From: Blasia pusilla
Lineage: Eukaryota > Marchantiophyta > Marchantiopsida > Blasiales
Length of the DNA: 64,000 bases
NCBI GenBank assembly: GCA_050084515.1
Contig: CM114275.1
Coordinates: forward strand, 6,386,001-6,450,000
Reading direction: 5' to 3'
Position 1 is the stretch's first letter. Every line of letters starts with the position of its first letter. Shown one piece after another: positions 47,819 through 58,755 of this stretch. The notes beneath the pieces are model-generated. The model was not told where the DNA came from. It made no database searches and saw only the letters and a program-made list of their open reading frames with translations. The translations under genes were made by a program, and so were the position numbers.

Positions 47819-47897
<79 letters not shown>
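47819..47897. repeat. (AG)n microsatellite, ~39 units
   Basis: Uninterrupted AG dinucleotides. The 33 bases that follow (47,898-47,930) match those after the longer GA tract at 56,569-56,601 with one difference. Confidence 0.95.
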
Positions 47898-47901
<4 letters not shown>

Positions 47902-47939
47902 AGCATTCAACTTTTTGCTTGCTCCAAATAACTGTTCAT

Positions 47940-48481
47940 ATAATGAGAGGCTTGGGTTACACTCACCAGGCAAGGGACCGTAGCTCCGCCGCCTCGTGCT
48001 AAGAAGTTCAACAAAGAGAGAATGAGCTCTCAAGCTCTCTCTCCTTGAGGTATACCCCTCCCCTCTTCCAAACTCTCTCCATGGTAACCTATGCTCCCAA
48101 GTCATCTCCTTGGCTCTTGACTTGATATAGGAGGTCAAGGATCACTTAAAAAAATAGAAAGTCGATCATATGCTCAAAATGATACTTACTTAAATTAGTA
48201 AGTTTCTCAATATGGCTCCAAATGAGCCGAAACGAAGGGGAAACGTGCTCTCTCAGGTTTCCCGAGGCTTGAGCAGGTCATCCTCAACCTAGTGAGCTTG
48301 TCCTCCACTACTCACAAAGGTGCTCTACTAGATCTCACCGATCCTAAAAGATGTGACATCTGTTGTGCGCATACACATCGCTACACAGCATACATTGCTG
48401 TCACCGAACACACACACAAACATGCACGATGCTAACTCATGGCATCCAAAAAATGAGACAAGATGTACAAAAATATCTCCA
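47940..48481 (-). repeat. 3' LTR (truncated) of the methyltransferase element
   Basis: Starts with the TTGGAGATATTTTTGTAC block (LTR T at 48,481) after the purine tract AGAAGGGAGA. It follows the LTR at 42,280-41,622 over about 540 bases, sharing ATATGGCTCCAAATGAGCCG (plus strand), and is cut at 47,940 beside the (AG)n tract. Confidence 0.75.
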
Positions 48482-48542
48482 ATCTCCCTTCTAGCTAGTG
48501 GTTAGGTCCCTCTAACTTGAGATAGCCATCTATCCCTACCTA

Positions 48543-50030
48543 TCATCTCTTGGCGTACGTGCAAACATCCCAAGAAGTCCAAGGGTATCTCTCCCAATCA
48601 CCCCTGGTGTGTCGATCTCCTCGGGTCTCGTCCCCAACCATTGCCTCAACCATCTCGATAGGCATCAGGCTCATCAACGCAACTTTTGTGATCTGTCGCA
48701 TCCTCAAATGACGTTGCTCAACTACTCCTAAGGTGAAAATCCATGTCAAGCAGTTCAGGTCCATCGCCTGACCCAAGACATGACGTAGTAATGCCTCTGA
48801 TAGTGATGATACTGCCGTCACTCTTGTGTCGAATCCCATCGCTCGCTCTCGCTCATCGGCGTTGGGCTCCACCAACCTCTGTACGTGGTCATCCCAAACC
48901 AAGCCAGGTCCGGCCTCCTTGAATGCATAGGAAGCGGGAAAACTCACCAATGTGGGAAAGGCTACTCGTGGCATGCCAATCATGTTGACCACAATCAACG
49001 GTGGTCGATCATCGTGCCTCACTGCCTGGATCCAATATAGAATCTACCAAAAAATCGGAGGGATGCTCCACTCTCGCATAAGCCCTCCGCAACACCTCAT
49101 GTGGTACCAAGTTGGTCGACCAAAGATGCAAGCGGTGTGCTCTAGAACCTACACTCACCGCATCTAAGAACACTACCACTTCAATCCATGTGCGCACTTG
49201 ATGTGCATTCGTCACCACGCAGGACCTCGGATCGCCCTAAATCGGCACATTCTCCAAAATACATAAGAAGCGGGAAAACTCACTAATGTGGGAAAGGCTG
49301 CTCGGGGCATGCCAATCATGTTGACCACAATCAACGGTGGTCGATCATCGTTCTTCATTGCCTATGATCCACGGCCTGGATCCAATATAGAATCCATCAA
49401 AAAATCGGAGGGATGCTCCACTCTCGCATAAGCCCTCCGCAACACCTCATGTGGTACCAAGTTGGTCCACCAAAGACGCGGGCGGTGTGCTCTAGAACCT
49501 ACACTCGCCGCATCTAACAACACTAACGGGTCGATCCATGCGCGCACCTGATGTGCACTCATCACCACGCGGGACCTCGAATCGCCCAAAATCGGCACAT
49601 TCTCCAAAATGTATGTTGAAGAACGAGGCTGATACTCCTATAAATGTTGCAAGATCCGCATCATCTCCCAAAACAACCTGGACTGAGTGTCAGCTAAACT
49701 GCTACCTCGTCTAGCACTCGATTAGCCCTAACACGGCCAACCAGCAATGACCAAGTCTATGGTCCCTACCCGCTCCAAATCCTACGCCCCCAACAATAAA
49801 ATGTCCCTCGGTAGGGAACTCTGGTACACCTAAATGGCGGACACGGACAACAAGTCAAGAAAACGAAAGCGTAACTCCGACATATGGTGAAGCAAAGCGC
49901 CCCTTGCAACATCATCAATCTCCACATACAGGTACTGTTGCACGCACACTCCGGCAAGCCAAACAGCAGCTAACCAAGTGCTAATCCCTCCAAAGAGATC
50001 CAACAAATACCCTCCTCTGGGATGCACCAC
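48543..50030 (-). pseudogene. Cytosine-5 DNA methyltransferase domain (copy 2)
   Basis: Order on the minus strand: motif I LLDLFGGISTWLA (about 50,005-49,965); motif IV DLVIAGWPC (about 49,757-49,731), with the catalytic Pro-Cys kept at 49,736-49,731 but followed by in-frame TAG (49,730-49,728) and TAA (49,724-49,722); SRLFWEM; motif VI YILENVPILG (about 49,612-49,585); motif VIII-like GSRAHRPRLWWTNLVP (about 49,500-49,455); then DERERAMGF and a RHVLGQAMDLNCLTWIF C-terminus (about 48,860-48,735). The methyltransferase would add a methyl group to cytosine C5 using AdoMet. An internal segment is tandemly duplicated (48,926-49,610). Exact subfamily unresolved. Confidence 0.8.
48926..49610. repeat. 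Tandem duplication inside the methyltransferase gene (~340 bp units)
   Basis: 48,926-49,260 and 49,261-49,610 are near-identical; both contain CAATCATGTTGACCACAATC and TCGGAGGGATGCTCCACTCT. The second unit has a small extra insert near 49,355. The duplication repeats the motif VI to VIII region, so it would disrupt the enzyme. Confidence 0.85.
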
Positions 50031-50368
50031 AGAATCGAGGTGGTATCCAAAGGGGTCATAGCAGCACTCCTGCCTACCTTGGATTCCTCTGACCCATTAC
50101 ACTCTAGTGCAAATGTCTCGCTCCACGCGGTCTGCACATGCTCAGTGGCTAAGCGTCAAAGCTCCTCAGTCCAACCCCAAAGCGGCACCTCTCCTCCACT
50201 GACTCATGTGACTACCATGACACTCCTCTCGATAGAAATGTCAGGAATTGGAGTATCCTTTGCATGGATATGTCCCTCAATCAAATCACTAGGCCAAGTG
50301 ATGGCACTGCTAAATGTTGCTAAGGTCGCCATCTCTCCTCGCCGTCGCTCGATCACAGCACCTGTGAA

Positions 50369-50760
50369 TCAAACGGGTAATGAGCTAAGGCGCCCATCAT
50401 CTGACTGCCATCCTAGTCTGTAGGACGCTAATTGCTCCCAGTAATCCAGGGAAAACCCCATCGGGTAAAACAGTGATCCACCAACCAAGACATCGTAGGA
50501 CTCTCCATCAGTCACATCGCCTTGGCTCGCACCATGGACTCGTCTGTAGGATGTCTCGGGCAAATCCTGTCGGGTGATATACTATGTGGTACTCGCTCCA
50601 CCCAAGGATGTCTGTATCCGAAATGGAAAACGCTCCACATCGGCTCTCGTCAAGCCCAATCCTTTGAATGACGCTTTCCCCAACATCAGGGGTTTCGCTC
50701 CTGAATCCAACAAGACACCTTGAGTACTAAAAGCTCTACCTCCTGGAATCACCAACTAGA
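50369..50760 (-). pseudogene. Retropepsin-like protease (copy 2)
   Basis: Active-site region GVLLDSGAKPLMLGKASFKG near 50,722-50,660. Then FRIQTSLGGAST, a stop near 50,580, and SYDVLVGGSLFYPMGFSLDY (about 50,500-50,440), matching the protease of the copy at 2130-2596. It lies between Gag and methyltransferase as at the first locus. Confidence 0.65.
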
Positions 50761-51419
50761 AGGCCTCTCCCCAGTTATCCAGCAAAACAACACGAGGAGA
50801 AGCCATGGCACGCTCTATCGCGGGTCTAGCGGGCATCTCCGCCATCCTAGGAGCCGCAGCCTACCATGAATCAAAGGTGGATGGCCCGAGCATCAGCTCC
50901 ATGGGCAGGTCCACCACCTCCTCTACAATCACCTCTGAATGTGATGCAAGAACTCCAACTCCACGCTCACATAGCGTAGCAGCTAGCCAAAAAACCTCGG
51001 CGGGCGTACCTCCCAACGTCATAACAGCAGAAGCAGAAAATAAAGGAGCGCGGTACACAACGGTGGCCGCCCCCAACAACATGCTCAACACATGCCCCTC
51101 CTGAGCATCAGCAATAGGAGTTTTCGGACTCGCTTCTCCCATCGCCCTCCGTGCCTGCACACCAACAACATCACCAACTCTCGAGGAACTCTGATGAGGA
51201 CCCATCGATGGGATCCTCATTGCCTCGGACAACGTGAAAGACTGAGGAAGCCTAGTCTATTTCTTGGCTTCCCCTCGCTATGGATCCAACTCTGCGGCTA
51301 GTCCATGCGTCACAACTGTGGCGGCCTCCATCTGGGCAACCCCGCACATCCAACCACGATCCTCCATATCTTTGGCTGCTCCATATGATGTCGATGCCAC
51401 GGATCTGGCATCGGATAAT

Positions 51420-52675
51420 CTCAATGCCATAGCGGCAATCTGCTCTTGTAGCTGAGCAGCCATCCCAGCCTCAAGCCTGGCGTCTCCCTGGACGCGTCTA
51501 GGTGGTAGGACTCTACCTCCTCCATGGGGAGCTCCACCATCCTGTCGGGCAACTCCAGCTCCCCACCCCCAACAGGACCACCTGGTGCTCGATCTCTAGG
51601 CCCACACGGATCGGCTACTCGCTCTAGTGCCCTCTCTAGCCCTCGGTCCGGACATAACTCATGGTGTAAACTAAAATACGTGGCGCGTGTGTGACCATAC
51701 CTTTGACAAAAGTCACATTGATAACCTCTTGGTGCAGCACCATCTCCTCCTCCATGCTCAGGCATACGTCCATGACCTTGACGAGTGCAATCGCGCTGAT
51801 GATGGGCGGCTGCTGCTGAGCCGCATATGAAGGCGCAAGTCTCTGTAGCACGGCCTCCCGGTATCCTCCCTGAGCTTATGGTGCCACAGTCCACCTATCT
51901 TAGAGTCCACGTTGTTGCACAAGTGGTACAGACAATCATGACTACTCTCGCCCAGAACCCATGGTGGCTACGCTCTCCTCCGCCATATTGCGGTCAATGT
52001 TCTCGGCGGTCCTTAAAACAACTCTCAATGTAGGGGAGGTGTTCATAAGAAGTACCTCCTCCCGCACCCGTGCCCACAGGGTCTGGTCCAACATCGCGTA
52101 CCATGACTGGATAGCATGACCAACGTCACCCCCTAAGTGACGTTGATCAACCGGCGCAAGCAAGTGTAAGCCTCACGCAAACTCTCACTCGGACGCCTCT
52201 GGAAGTCGTGGATGCTCCGCAACTTCTTCGTCTGTATCCCCCGGTAGCTCGCCCTCAACTCAGCGAAGAACTCAACCACGGGGTTGAACCTGGGACGAAC
52301 CTGACTAGATGGTGCAACTGCTCTAGTCCGAGTGACCCCTCCTAAAACATCATTATTGGAAGAGGAAGTAGCCTCTCTTGACTCCTCCTCCTCATCTGGG
52401 AATGGCTCGGTCTATGACATATTGTGTGGGTCATAGTAGAGTCGCCATGCCTCAATCTCCTGGGCACATCTATGGGAGAACTCATGGTAATCGTCCATGG
52501 GCGCCCCCTCTAAATGCTAGAACATACCGTTCCATGCTGTAAACGAGTTGAACTCTCTGGAGTTCCTAGCCCGCTGTGAGTCATACCAACTCCTAAACTC
52601 TGCAATCAAGTCGTGTAGATCTATAGTGCCTATAGCACCCAAAAACCTACGCGATCCTCTACCCCGTTCGTCCAT
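51420..52675 (-). pseudogene. Gag pseudogene (copy 2)
   Basis: Starts at ATG 52,675 with a segment containing GAIGTIDLHDLIAEFRSW, parallel to GAVGTIELEDFM in the copy at 293. A conserved PMDDYHEF block lies near 52,500. The capsid-like part follows (FNPVVEFFAEL near 52,290, SLREAYTCLRRLINVT near 52,185), and a knuckle CDFCQRYGHTRAT lies near 51,720-51,680 with its last Cys changed to Tyr. Stops near 52,520, 52,420 and 52,135 and frameshifts make it dead. Confidence 0.65.
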
Positions 52676-52679
52676 CTTT

Positions 52680-54500
52680 TACGCCCAATTGGTAGGACCA
52701 CTCAATGTGTACGGTGGATCACTAACACACTCCTCTACACTCTCCCCCTCATCTGAAGACAAAACAGAAAGAGATCAAGATGGTCTCTCACGTGGAGACC
52801 CTTGAAACCTCGCACCACTCCAGGTAAACCCTCCAAAGCTACTCTCAAGTCCACTACCTCGCCTCTCAAAATCTCAAAAGGACCCCGTGATGGCCCTCTT
52901 GCCCCTCTCACACGATCACTCTCAATCTCGCAAGTAATCCATCAATCACTAAAACTAAACATGCGGCACTCAATCTACACTCTCTCACTGAGACGTGTGT
53001 TGTGCGGCAACAAGCGGCGCAGTCGAGCAAATCGACTGATCTATCATCTCATCGACAAACCATCCTCAACTCTAGACATCCCACACAGGTCTATGTCCCC
53101 TAAACCCATACATCATCGATGCTCTTAGCATCAGCACGAAACCCAATATCCCAAATAACTTCCCAATACCCGAAAAAACCTCACACGTGCAGGGTAAGAG
53201 ACCAGAATGGGTAACCTGACAATAATTTCGATGTCGATCCTCGGCAATTGCAAATCTCAAACCCAACTTGGTCGTGAAGATAACTCCTCCAATCAGCAAG
53301 TAGTACTCCTCTCATACTAACGTTGCTCAAACCTCCTTGAGGTGCGGTGCAGGTCCAGCAGTCCGGTGCAGCACTGGCGGCACATAACGGCTACAAACGG
53401 CATGGCACTCGCGAATGGGGTGCGGCACTCGGCGTCATATCCTCCTCAATCAGCAATTCACATGCTCTGCTCCTTAATGAAGGAGCAGAGCAATTCACAA
53501 CCGCCCCGCAATCGAGACGATGCGGTGCAACCACGAATGGCATGGCGTGGAAATCGGCGGCTCGTTGCGGCTACGGCCATCATGGTACGATATCCGATCG
53601 TCGTCGAGCGGCAACGAATCACAACATAGCAGCATTAAATGAAAATTCAAACACCATAACCTGAGGTCACTTGCCATCACTGGTTGATGACGAAATTGCC
53701 ATGACGGTGGCGACCGAAACAAAGAATCAATGGTCCTCGTGGAAGACCCTCCACTCCGAAATGGCGGCAATGGCAACCAAGGATGGACAATGGCCGAACG
53801 CGGCTCTCAGCAGCGCTAGGCGGTGGTGGCGGCCGACGGTGGACGATGGACCGTTGACGTTGACCGTTGAGGGTGACGGTTGATAGTTGACCATTGGCCA
53901 TTGATGGTAATGGTTGACCGTTGACGGCGACGATCGCCGCCGGCGCGGCGGCTGGTTAAGGGTTTGAACAATTTAACCCTAAAAATTGCCTAGCAATGGA
54001 AATTTTGCAAGATTGACCATAACTTTTTGCTCTTAACTCCAAATTGTGCGCCGTCTATTGCACAGCGTGCACAGTTTTATGATCTAGGACAATATCAAAA
54101 AATATTTGAATCGAACATTCAAGTAAAACCAAAAGGGGACTGTCAAAAATCCCAACGTCTCTTCTCCTACAAAAATTTTGGCAGCGCTTCCGCATTGATT
54201 TCTCTGAGCAAAAATGTGAAACCTCTGAAAATACAAATCAGAAAGCATCATGGTGCTCCCAAGAGCACCGGCATGGGGCAACTCGCCCCCATAATCAATC
54301 CCTATCAAAAATTGGGCAGCGCTTCCGCGCGCCACTCTTCCACACGAAAAATCGGCAAAGGAAACATCACAAGTAAGCGGATCTTGCTCCGGCGAGCACT
54401 CACATGAACCGTTGAAGGGGGAATACGATCCCCAACTTGAAAAACGAGTGAGTGACCAGCGAGCTCCCCCATGAAGATCTCTCACCCACTCATTCTCTCT
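52680..54500 (-). other. Untranslated leader of the methyltransferase element
   Basis: About 1.8 kb between the 5' LTR end and the gag ATG, with no supported ORF. About 1.6 kb of it aligns with 57,327-58,652 (landmarks CCTCTCACACGATCACTCT and AAACTAAACATGC). It holds runs of GGTGCGGTGC-like and GTTGACCGTTGA-like sequence (53,340-53,960). Confidence 0.7.
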
Positions 54501-54501
54501 T

Positions 54502-54722
54502 TGTAAATCAAGATCCAATCCCTCTCACAACACCATAGTTCTCACATGTCTCTCTCAATGTCAAACCAAATCCACTCTCCTAATGAGAGGCTTGGGTTAC
54601 ACTCACAAGGCAAGGGACCATAGCTCCGCCGCCTCGTGCAAGAGGTTCAACAAAGAGAGAATGAGCTCTCAAGCTCTCTCTCCTTGAGGTATATCCCTCC
54701 CCTCTTCCAAGCTCTCTCCATG
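54502..54722 (-). repeat. 5' LTR remnant of the methyltransferase element
   Basis: Matches the end part of the family LTR (plus-strand landmarks AATGAGAGGCTTGGGTTACA and AGCTCCGCCGCCTCGTGC). On the minus strand it ends in ATTTACA at 54,502. It is cut at 54,722, so the LTR start is missing. Confidence 0.7.
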
Positions 54723-55059
54723 GTTCTTTTCTAATTTTCTCAGCCGATTTGCTCTTTTTCCTGCCTCTCCAGCTTTATTCTTCAGCAAAAATCTCTTGCA
54801 CTCGGCCATTTTCCTCTACTGCCCGCCTCCTACAAGCTTGCGTTCTTCTCTATCTTCACACCTTCACTCATACTCTTTCCCTTCCTCGATCTTCTTCCTG
54901 CCATCCCTCGATCTCAAACCTATCGTCTTTCTTCAAAACCCTTCACTTGACCACATACAAAACCAACCAAACAACAAACAACGAGTTCTGCTCCCTGCAA
55001 GGCGCGCCTACGTACCCTGACGCCTAGTTCCCTCTCCCCGGGGTTCACCACTTACATTT

Positions 55060-55310
55060 TGGCACCAAGTTTGTAAGCTTTTAGTCTTGTCCACGTGGAA
55101 GGTGTGTTGTCATAACCTTATTTTGTGACTCAAAGTTTCTAGTCATTTTTTAGAGAGACTTAGAATACTTGAATATGACTCAATGTGATTAGAAAAATGA
55201 CTACTTATGACTATTAGTGCATATCATGACTAGTTCACTCACAATCGAGTCATATTAAAGCAAGTAGTCATATGGTCTATAGTCACAAAAGTGGCATTTT
55301 TCGTCTAGTG
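55060..55310 (-). mobile_element. CACTA-like DNA-transposon end (right terminus)
   Basis: Ends TTTTTCGTCTAGTG at 55,310, i.e. CACTAGACGAAAAATG on the minus strand. The inner 250 bases hold many TGACT/AGTCA words (AGTCATTTTTTAG, AATATGACTCAATG, AGTCATATGGTC). It faces the end at 45,568 in the correct orientation, 9.7 kb away, but the 3-bp flanks do not match. Confidence 0.5.
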
Positions 55311-55329
55311 ATTTTTCATTCTATTTTAA

Positions 55330-56060
55330 GAATGAATGTCTTTATGCCCTTGTCTTTCGCAAGTATAAGCGAATCCTACAGGCACTAAAGGTGGTGAACG
55401 TAGAAGCTGAGGGATATTTGCACAAAATTGATTTTAGAACTTACTATCGGTGGGCCATCACTCACCCTAGATTTGGCCATGTGTCATCTAACCTAGTGGA
55501 GTGTGTGAACGGGGCAATCAAGCCTTCTTGATTCTTGGCTTCGGCCCTCATTGTTGATTGTATGTGGTTAAATATTATGACGAACCACAATAGTCGTCAA
55601 ATTGCAGTTGAAGTCCAAATTAGACCCTCAATAAGTATGCGACAAAGAAGATTGAGGAAAACTGCAAGAAATTGGGACAATTCCAAATATATATCTCAAT
55701 CCTCTGAGGACCATGCACTCGTGCATATAGTCCGCATGGACCAACAATTCGAGGCAAAAGATAACCTTCTCGTTCCATCGGCAGTGCATGCAAGCTCATG
55801 TTCATATGGTGAAGTTCACGATTGTCATTGGCCTTGTGCACATATGATAGTTTGGGACATTGCGTACCAAAGGGAGCCTATGCGCCATGTTGGTATAGTG
55901 TGGACATCTGAAGTATGGAGAGAGCTATACAAAAAGGAAATTCCTTGCTTTGATACAACTGCCATAGAATCACATCCAGATATGTGCACATCGCCTGCTA
56001 AGAAAAGATACGGGAGATGAAGGGTAGTAAGGATACCAAGGGGTAGGCATCACAATAGTT
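55330..56060 (+). pseudogene. MULE transposase C-terminal part with SWIM finger
   Basis: Reading frame with RTYYRWAITHPRFGHVSSNL and VECVNGAIKPS (about 55,430-55,530), the post-catalytic part of Mutator-like transposases. A stop lies near 55,530. A SWIM-type zinc finger, CSYGEVHDCHWPCAHMIVWD (about 55,799-55,858), has its second Cys changed to Tyr. A basic tail AKKRYGR lies near 56,000, as in other MULE transposases. The N-terminal half is absent; the sequence begins right at the transposon end at 55,310. Non-functional. Confidence 0.65.
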
Positions 56061-56348
56061 AGTCCAATTATCACTGCTACTTCATAGGTATATTGACAAG
56101 TTAGTCCTCGCGAATCGAAGAAATTTGTCCAATGGTGGTGTCCGCTATTCGGGGAGAAAGCGAAGAAGGATCCGTCAAAGACCGGAAGCCTGTCTTAATG
56201 GAGTTGTCTCATCCAAAAATATGAAGAGCAGACGTTTTATGTGTGGCCGCTCACAGTTAATAACACGCGGAAGTTTCCTTCTCAAAGAAAGCCTCCAACA
56301 TAAAATCTTGCCTACCCAAATGCGCAAGACGTCAATGAGTAAAATTGT

Positions 56349-56572
<224 letters not shown>

Positions 56573-56601
56573 AGCATTCGACTTTTTGCTTGCTCCAAAT
56601 A

Positions 56602-57175
56602 TAGATTTTCAAACTCCACGAGAATATGAAATCGGCTACCCACAGCTCGCTATGAAGAACTATGGAGAGGTTGTGAGAGAAAAAAAATACAATCATTACC
56701 TGTTTCTTGACCTCTTTGACAACGCTCTTTAATTGCCACTCAAACCGCCACAATGCTTTTGCAAACTTGTGCGAACTCACAATAGAGACGAAAAAGCACA
56801 ATATGAGTGTGGGCTGCATCCTTCAAAGGAAAACCCTAAACGTGCACTCACGCCGAGTGCTCTTCGGCTTCACGTGTGAGACACAACTCTAGTGCTAAGT
56901 CCAAGAAACGTTGAGCCAAGGCGTGGGAGAACTTTACAAAATATTTTGCATACGTGCCCTTTGAGTCTAAGCACCCTAAATCCATGCCCTTCCTCTAAAC
57001 CATAAGTGCCCTAAAGCCAAAATGAACCCTCCCAAAAGAGAAAGATGATAGGGTTTAATTTCCTAAGCAATGTTTCATTATCTTCCACATCCATTTACCC
57101 TATATCCAACCATACAGGGCTTTGTGTTTGATGTAAAAAACTCAACTTTGATTGTATTCTCCCTCGTCTAAGTTT
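56602..57175. other. Non-genic sequence
   Basis: No gene or domain supported; it lies between the GA tract and the transposon end at 57,180-57,326. Confidence 0.4.
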
Positions 57176-57179
57176 ACAC

Positions 57180-57326
57180 CATTCACTAATTATGACTAAA
57201 CCATCTTGTGAGTAATTAGCGAGTCATTTGATCAATTTCTAAGTAACTAAGTGTAATTAGAATGACTCTTAGTAACACGAGTCACAAACATATGAGTTAA
57301 AAATGGCCTCTTTTCTACTAGAGCAT
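57180..57326 (-). mobile_element. Degenerate CACTA-like transposon end
   Basis: On the minus strand it begins CTCTAGTAGAAAAGAGGCC, one base from CACTAG, then TTTTTAACTC and TGACTCG words. It is the third end of this family in the 45-58 kb region. Gypsy leader sequence begins right after it at 57,327. Confidence 0.45.
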
Positions 57327-58755
57327 CTTACCTCTCAAAGTCCCAAAAGGACTCCGTGATGGCCCTCGTGCCCCTCTCACACGATCACTCTGAATCTCGC
57401 GAGTAATCACTCAATCACTCAAACTAAACATGCAGCAATCCATCTACAGATCCTCTCACTGAGACGTATGTTGTGCAGCAACAAGAGGCATGGCACAGAA
57501 AAATCGGCTACTATCCTATCATCTCATCGATTGAACATACCCTGAATAATGGACGTCCCACACAGGTCGATGTACCGTAAACCTATACATCAACGATGCT
57601 CTCAACATATGCATAAAACCCAATATCCCAAATAACAACCTAATTTTCAAAATCCCCTCACACATGCTGGATAAAACACCAGAATAGGTAACCTGACCAA
57701 ATATTGATCGCTCCTCAGCAACTGCAAACCTCGATCCCAACTCGGTCGTGAAGAAAACTACTCCAAATAGCACCTCGTACTCCCTTGGTACTGACAATTC
57801 ATAAATCTCCTCAATGTGTGGTGCGAGTCCAGCGGTACGGTACCGCATTGGCGGCACGGAACGGCTATAAACAGCACGGCACTTGAGAATGGGGTGCGGC
57901 ACTCAACGGCATACCCTCCTCAATCAACAAAACACGCGCTCTGCTCCCAATGATGGTGCGGCTCCACGATCGAGACGGTGCGGTGCGGCCACGAGTGGCA
58001 CGACACGGCAATCCGCAGTGCGTTGCGGCTACGGGTGTCACGGCATGGTACTTGATCGTCGTCAAGCTGTTACCAATCTCAAGACATAGCAAGGCGGAAA
58101 AGAAATGGCGACCCCATCACTCCAAAAAGTCATATCTTGGAACGGTGGCTATGGTAGCCCAACAAAAAATTTCGTAACTCCACGCTTACATGCTGAAATC
58201 ATGCACCATTTCTTCCACAACTTGCACAGCTTCCCGATTTACGAATTTGTCAATCGGTTTCTCCATTCGATCTTCCAATAAAAAACTGACGAGGACCATC
58301 GTGCACCCCTTCAATATGCACTCCTACGAAAAAATCAGCAGCGGTTCCGCACTGATTTCTCCCAAGGAAATTTTCAAACCTATAAAATCAGAAATCACAA
58401 AGGTACATGGTGATCCCGAGAGCACCGGCATGGAGAAATCCGCCCCCATACTCAATTTCTAACTAAATTTTGGAAGCTCTTCTGCGTGCCACTCTCCCAC
58501 ACAAAAAATCGAACAACAAAATAGCAAATGGAGCGGCTCTTGCTCCCGTGAGCACTCCCATGAGCCGTTGAATGGGGAACATGGTCCCCAATCTGCACCG
58601 ACAGTGAGTGACTAGCGAGCTCCTCTGATTCCCGCATTCTCTGATTCTCTCTTTGTAAATTGATCAAATCTCACATCACATCTTACACCAAGATCTCCAT
58701 GGTCTACACTCTCTCTCGTGTCAAACCAAACCCACTCTCCTAATGAGAGGCTTGG
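57327..58755 (-). mobile_element. 5' LTR remnant and leader of a further gypsy-family copy
   Basis: 58,755-58,654 is the end part of the family LTR (terminal ATTTACA at 58,654), and 58,652-57,327 is leader sequence aligning with 52,850-54,500. The copy stops before gag, at the transposon end at 57,326. It is in the same orientation as the pol-PHD half at 45,567-42,469 and could be the front of that element. Confidence 0.7.

Larger units (their letters stand above)
47940..54722 (-). mobile_element. Gag-protease-methyltransferase LTR element (most complete copy)
   Basis: Read on the minus strand: 5' LTR remnant (54,722-54,502), long leader (54,500-52,680), Gag (52,675-about 51,420), protease (about 50,760-50,369), cytosine methyltransferase (50,030-48,543), polypurine tract (48,482-48,497) and 3' LTR remnant (48,481-47,940). 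No reverse transcriptase, RNase H or integrase is present, and the methyltransferase sits directly before the polypurine tract. Its LTRs and last about 55 bases match those of the pol-PHD element at 41,622-45,567. Both LTRs are truncated at their outer sides. The genes carry stops and frameshifts, so this is a fossil. The layout fits a non-autonomous partner that would borrow replication enzymes in trans. Confidence 0.8.

Noticed and set aside
47677-48138. 153-codon minus-strand ORF
   Set aside because: Translation of (AG)n and (CCTT)n tracts plus LTR sequence; no domain.
48543-50030. Functional methyltransferase gene
   Set aside because: In-frame TAG and TAA after motif IV, frame changes and an internal duplication.
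45568-55310. A single complete CACTA element of 9.7 kb
   Set aside because: Ends are similar and correctly oriented, but no 3-bp target duplication and no CACTA transposase were found between them.
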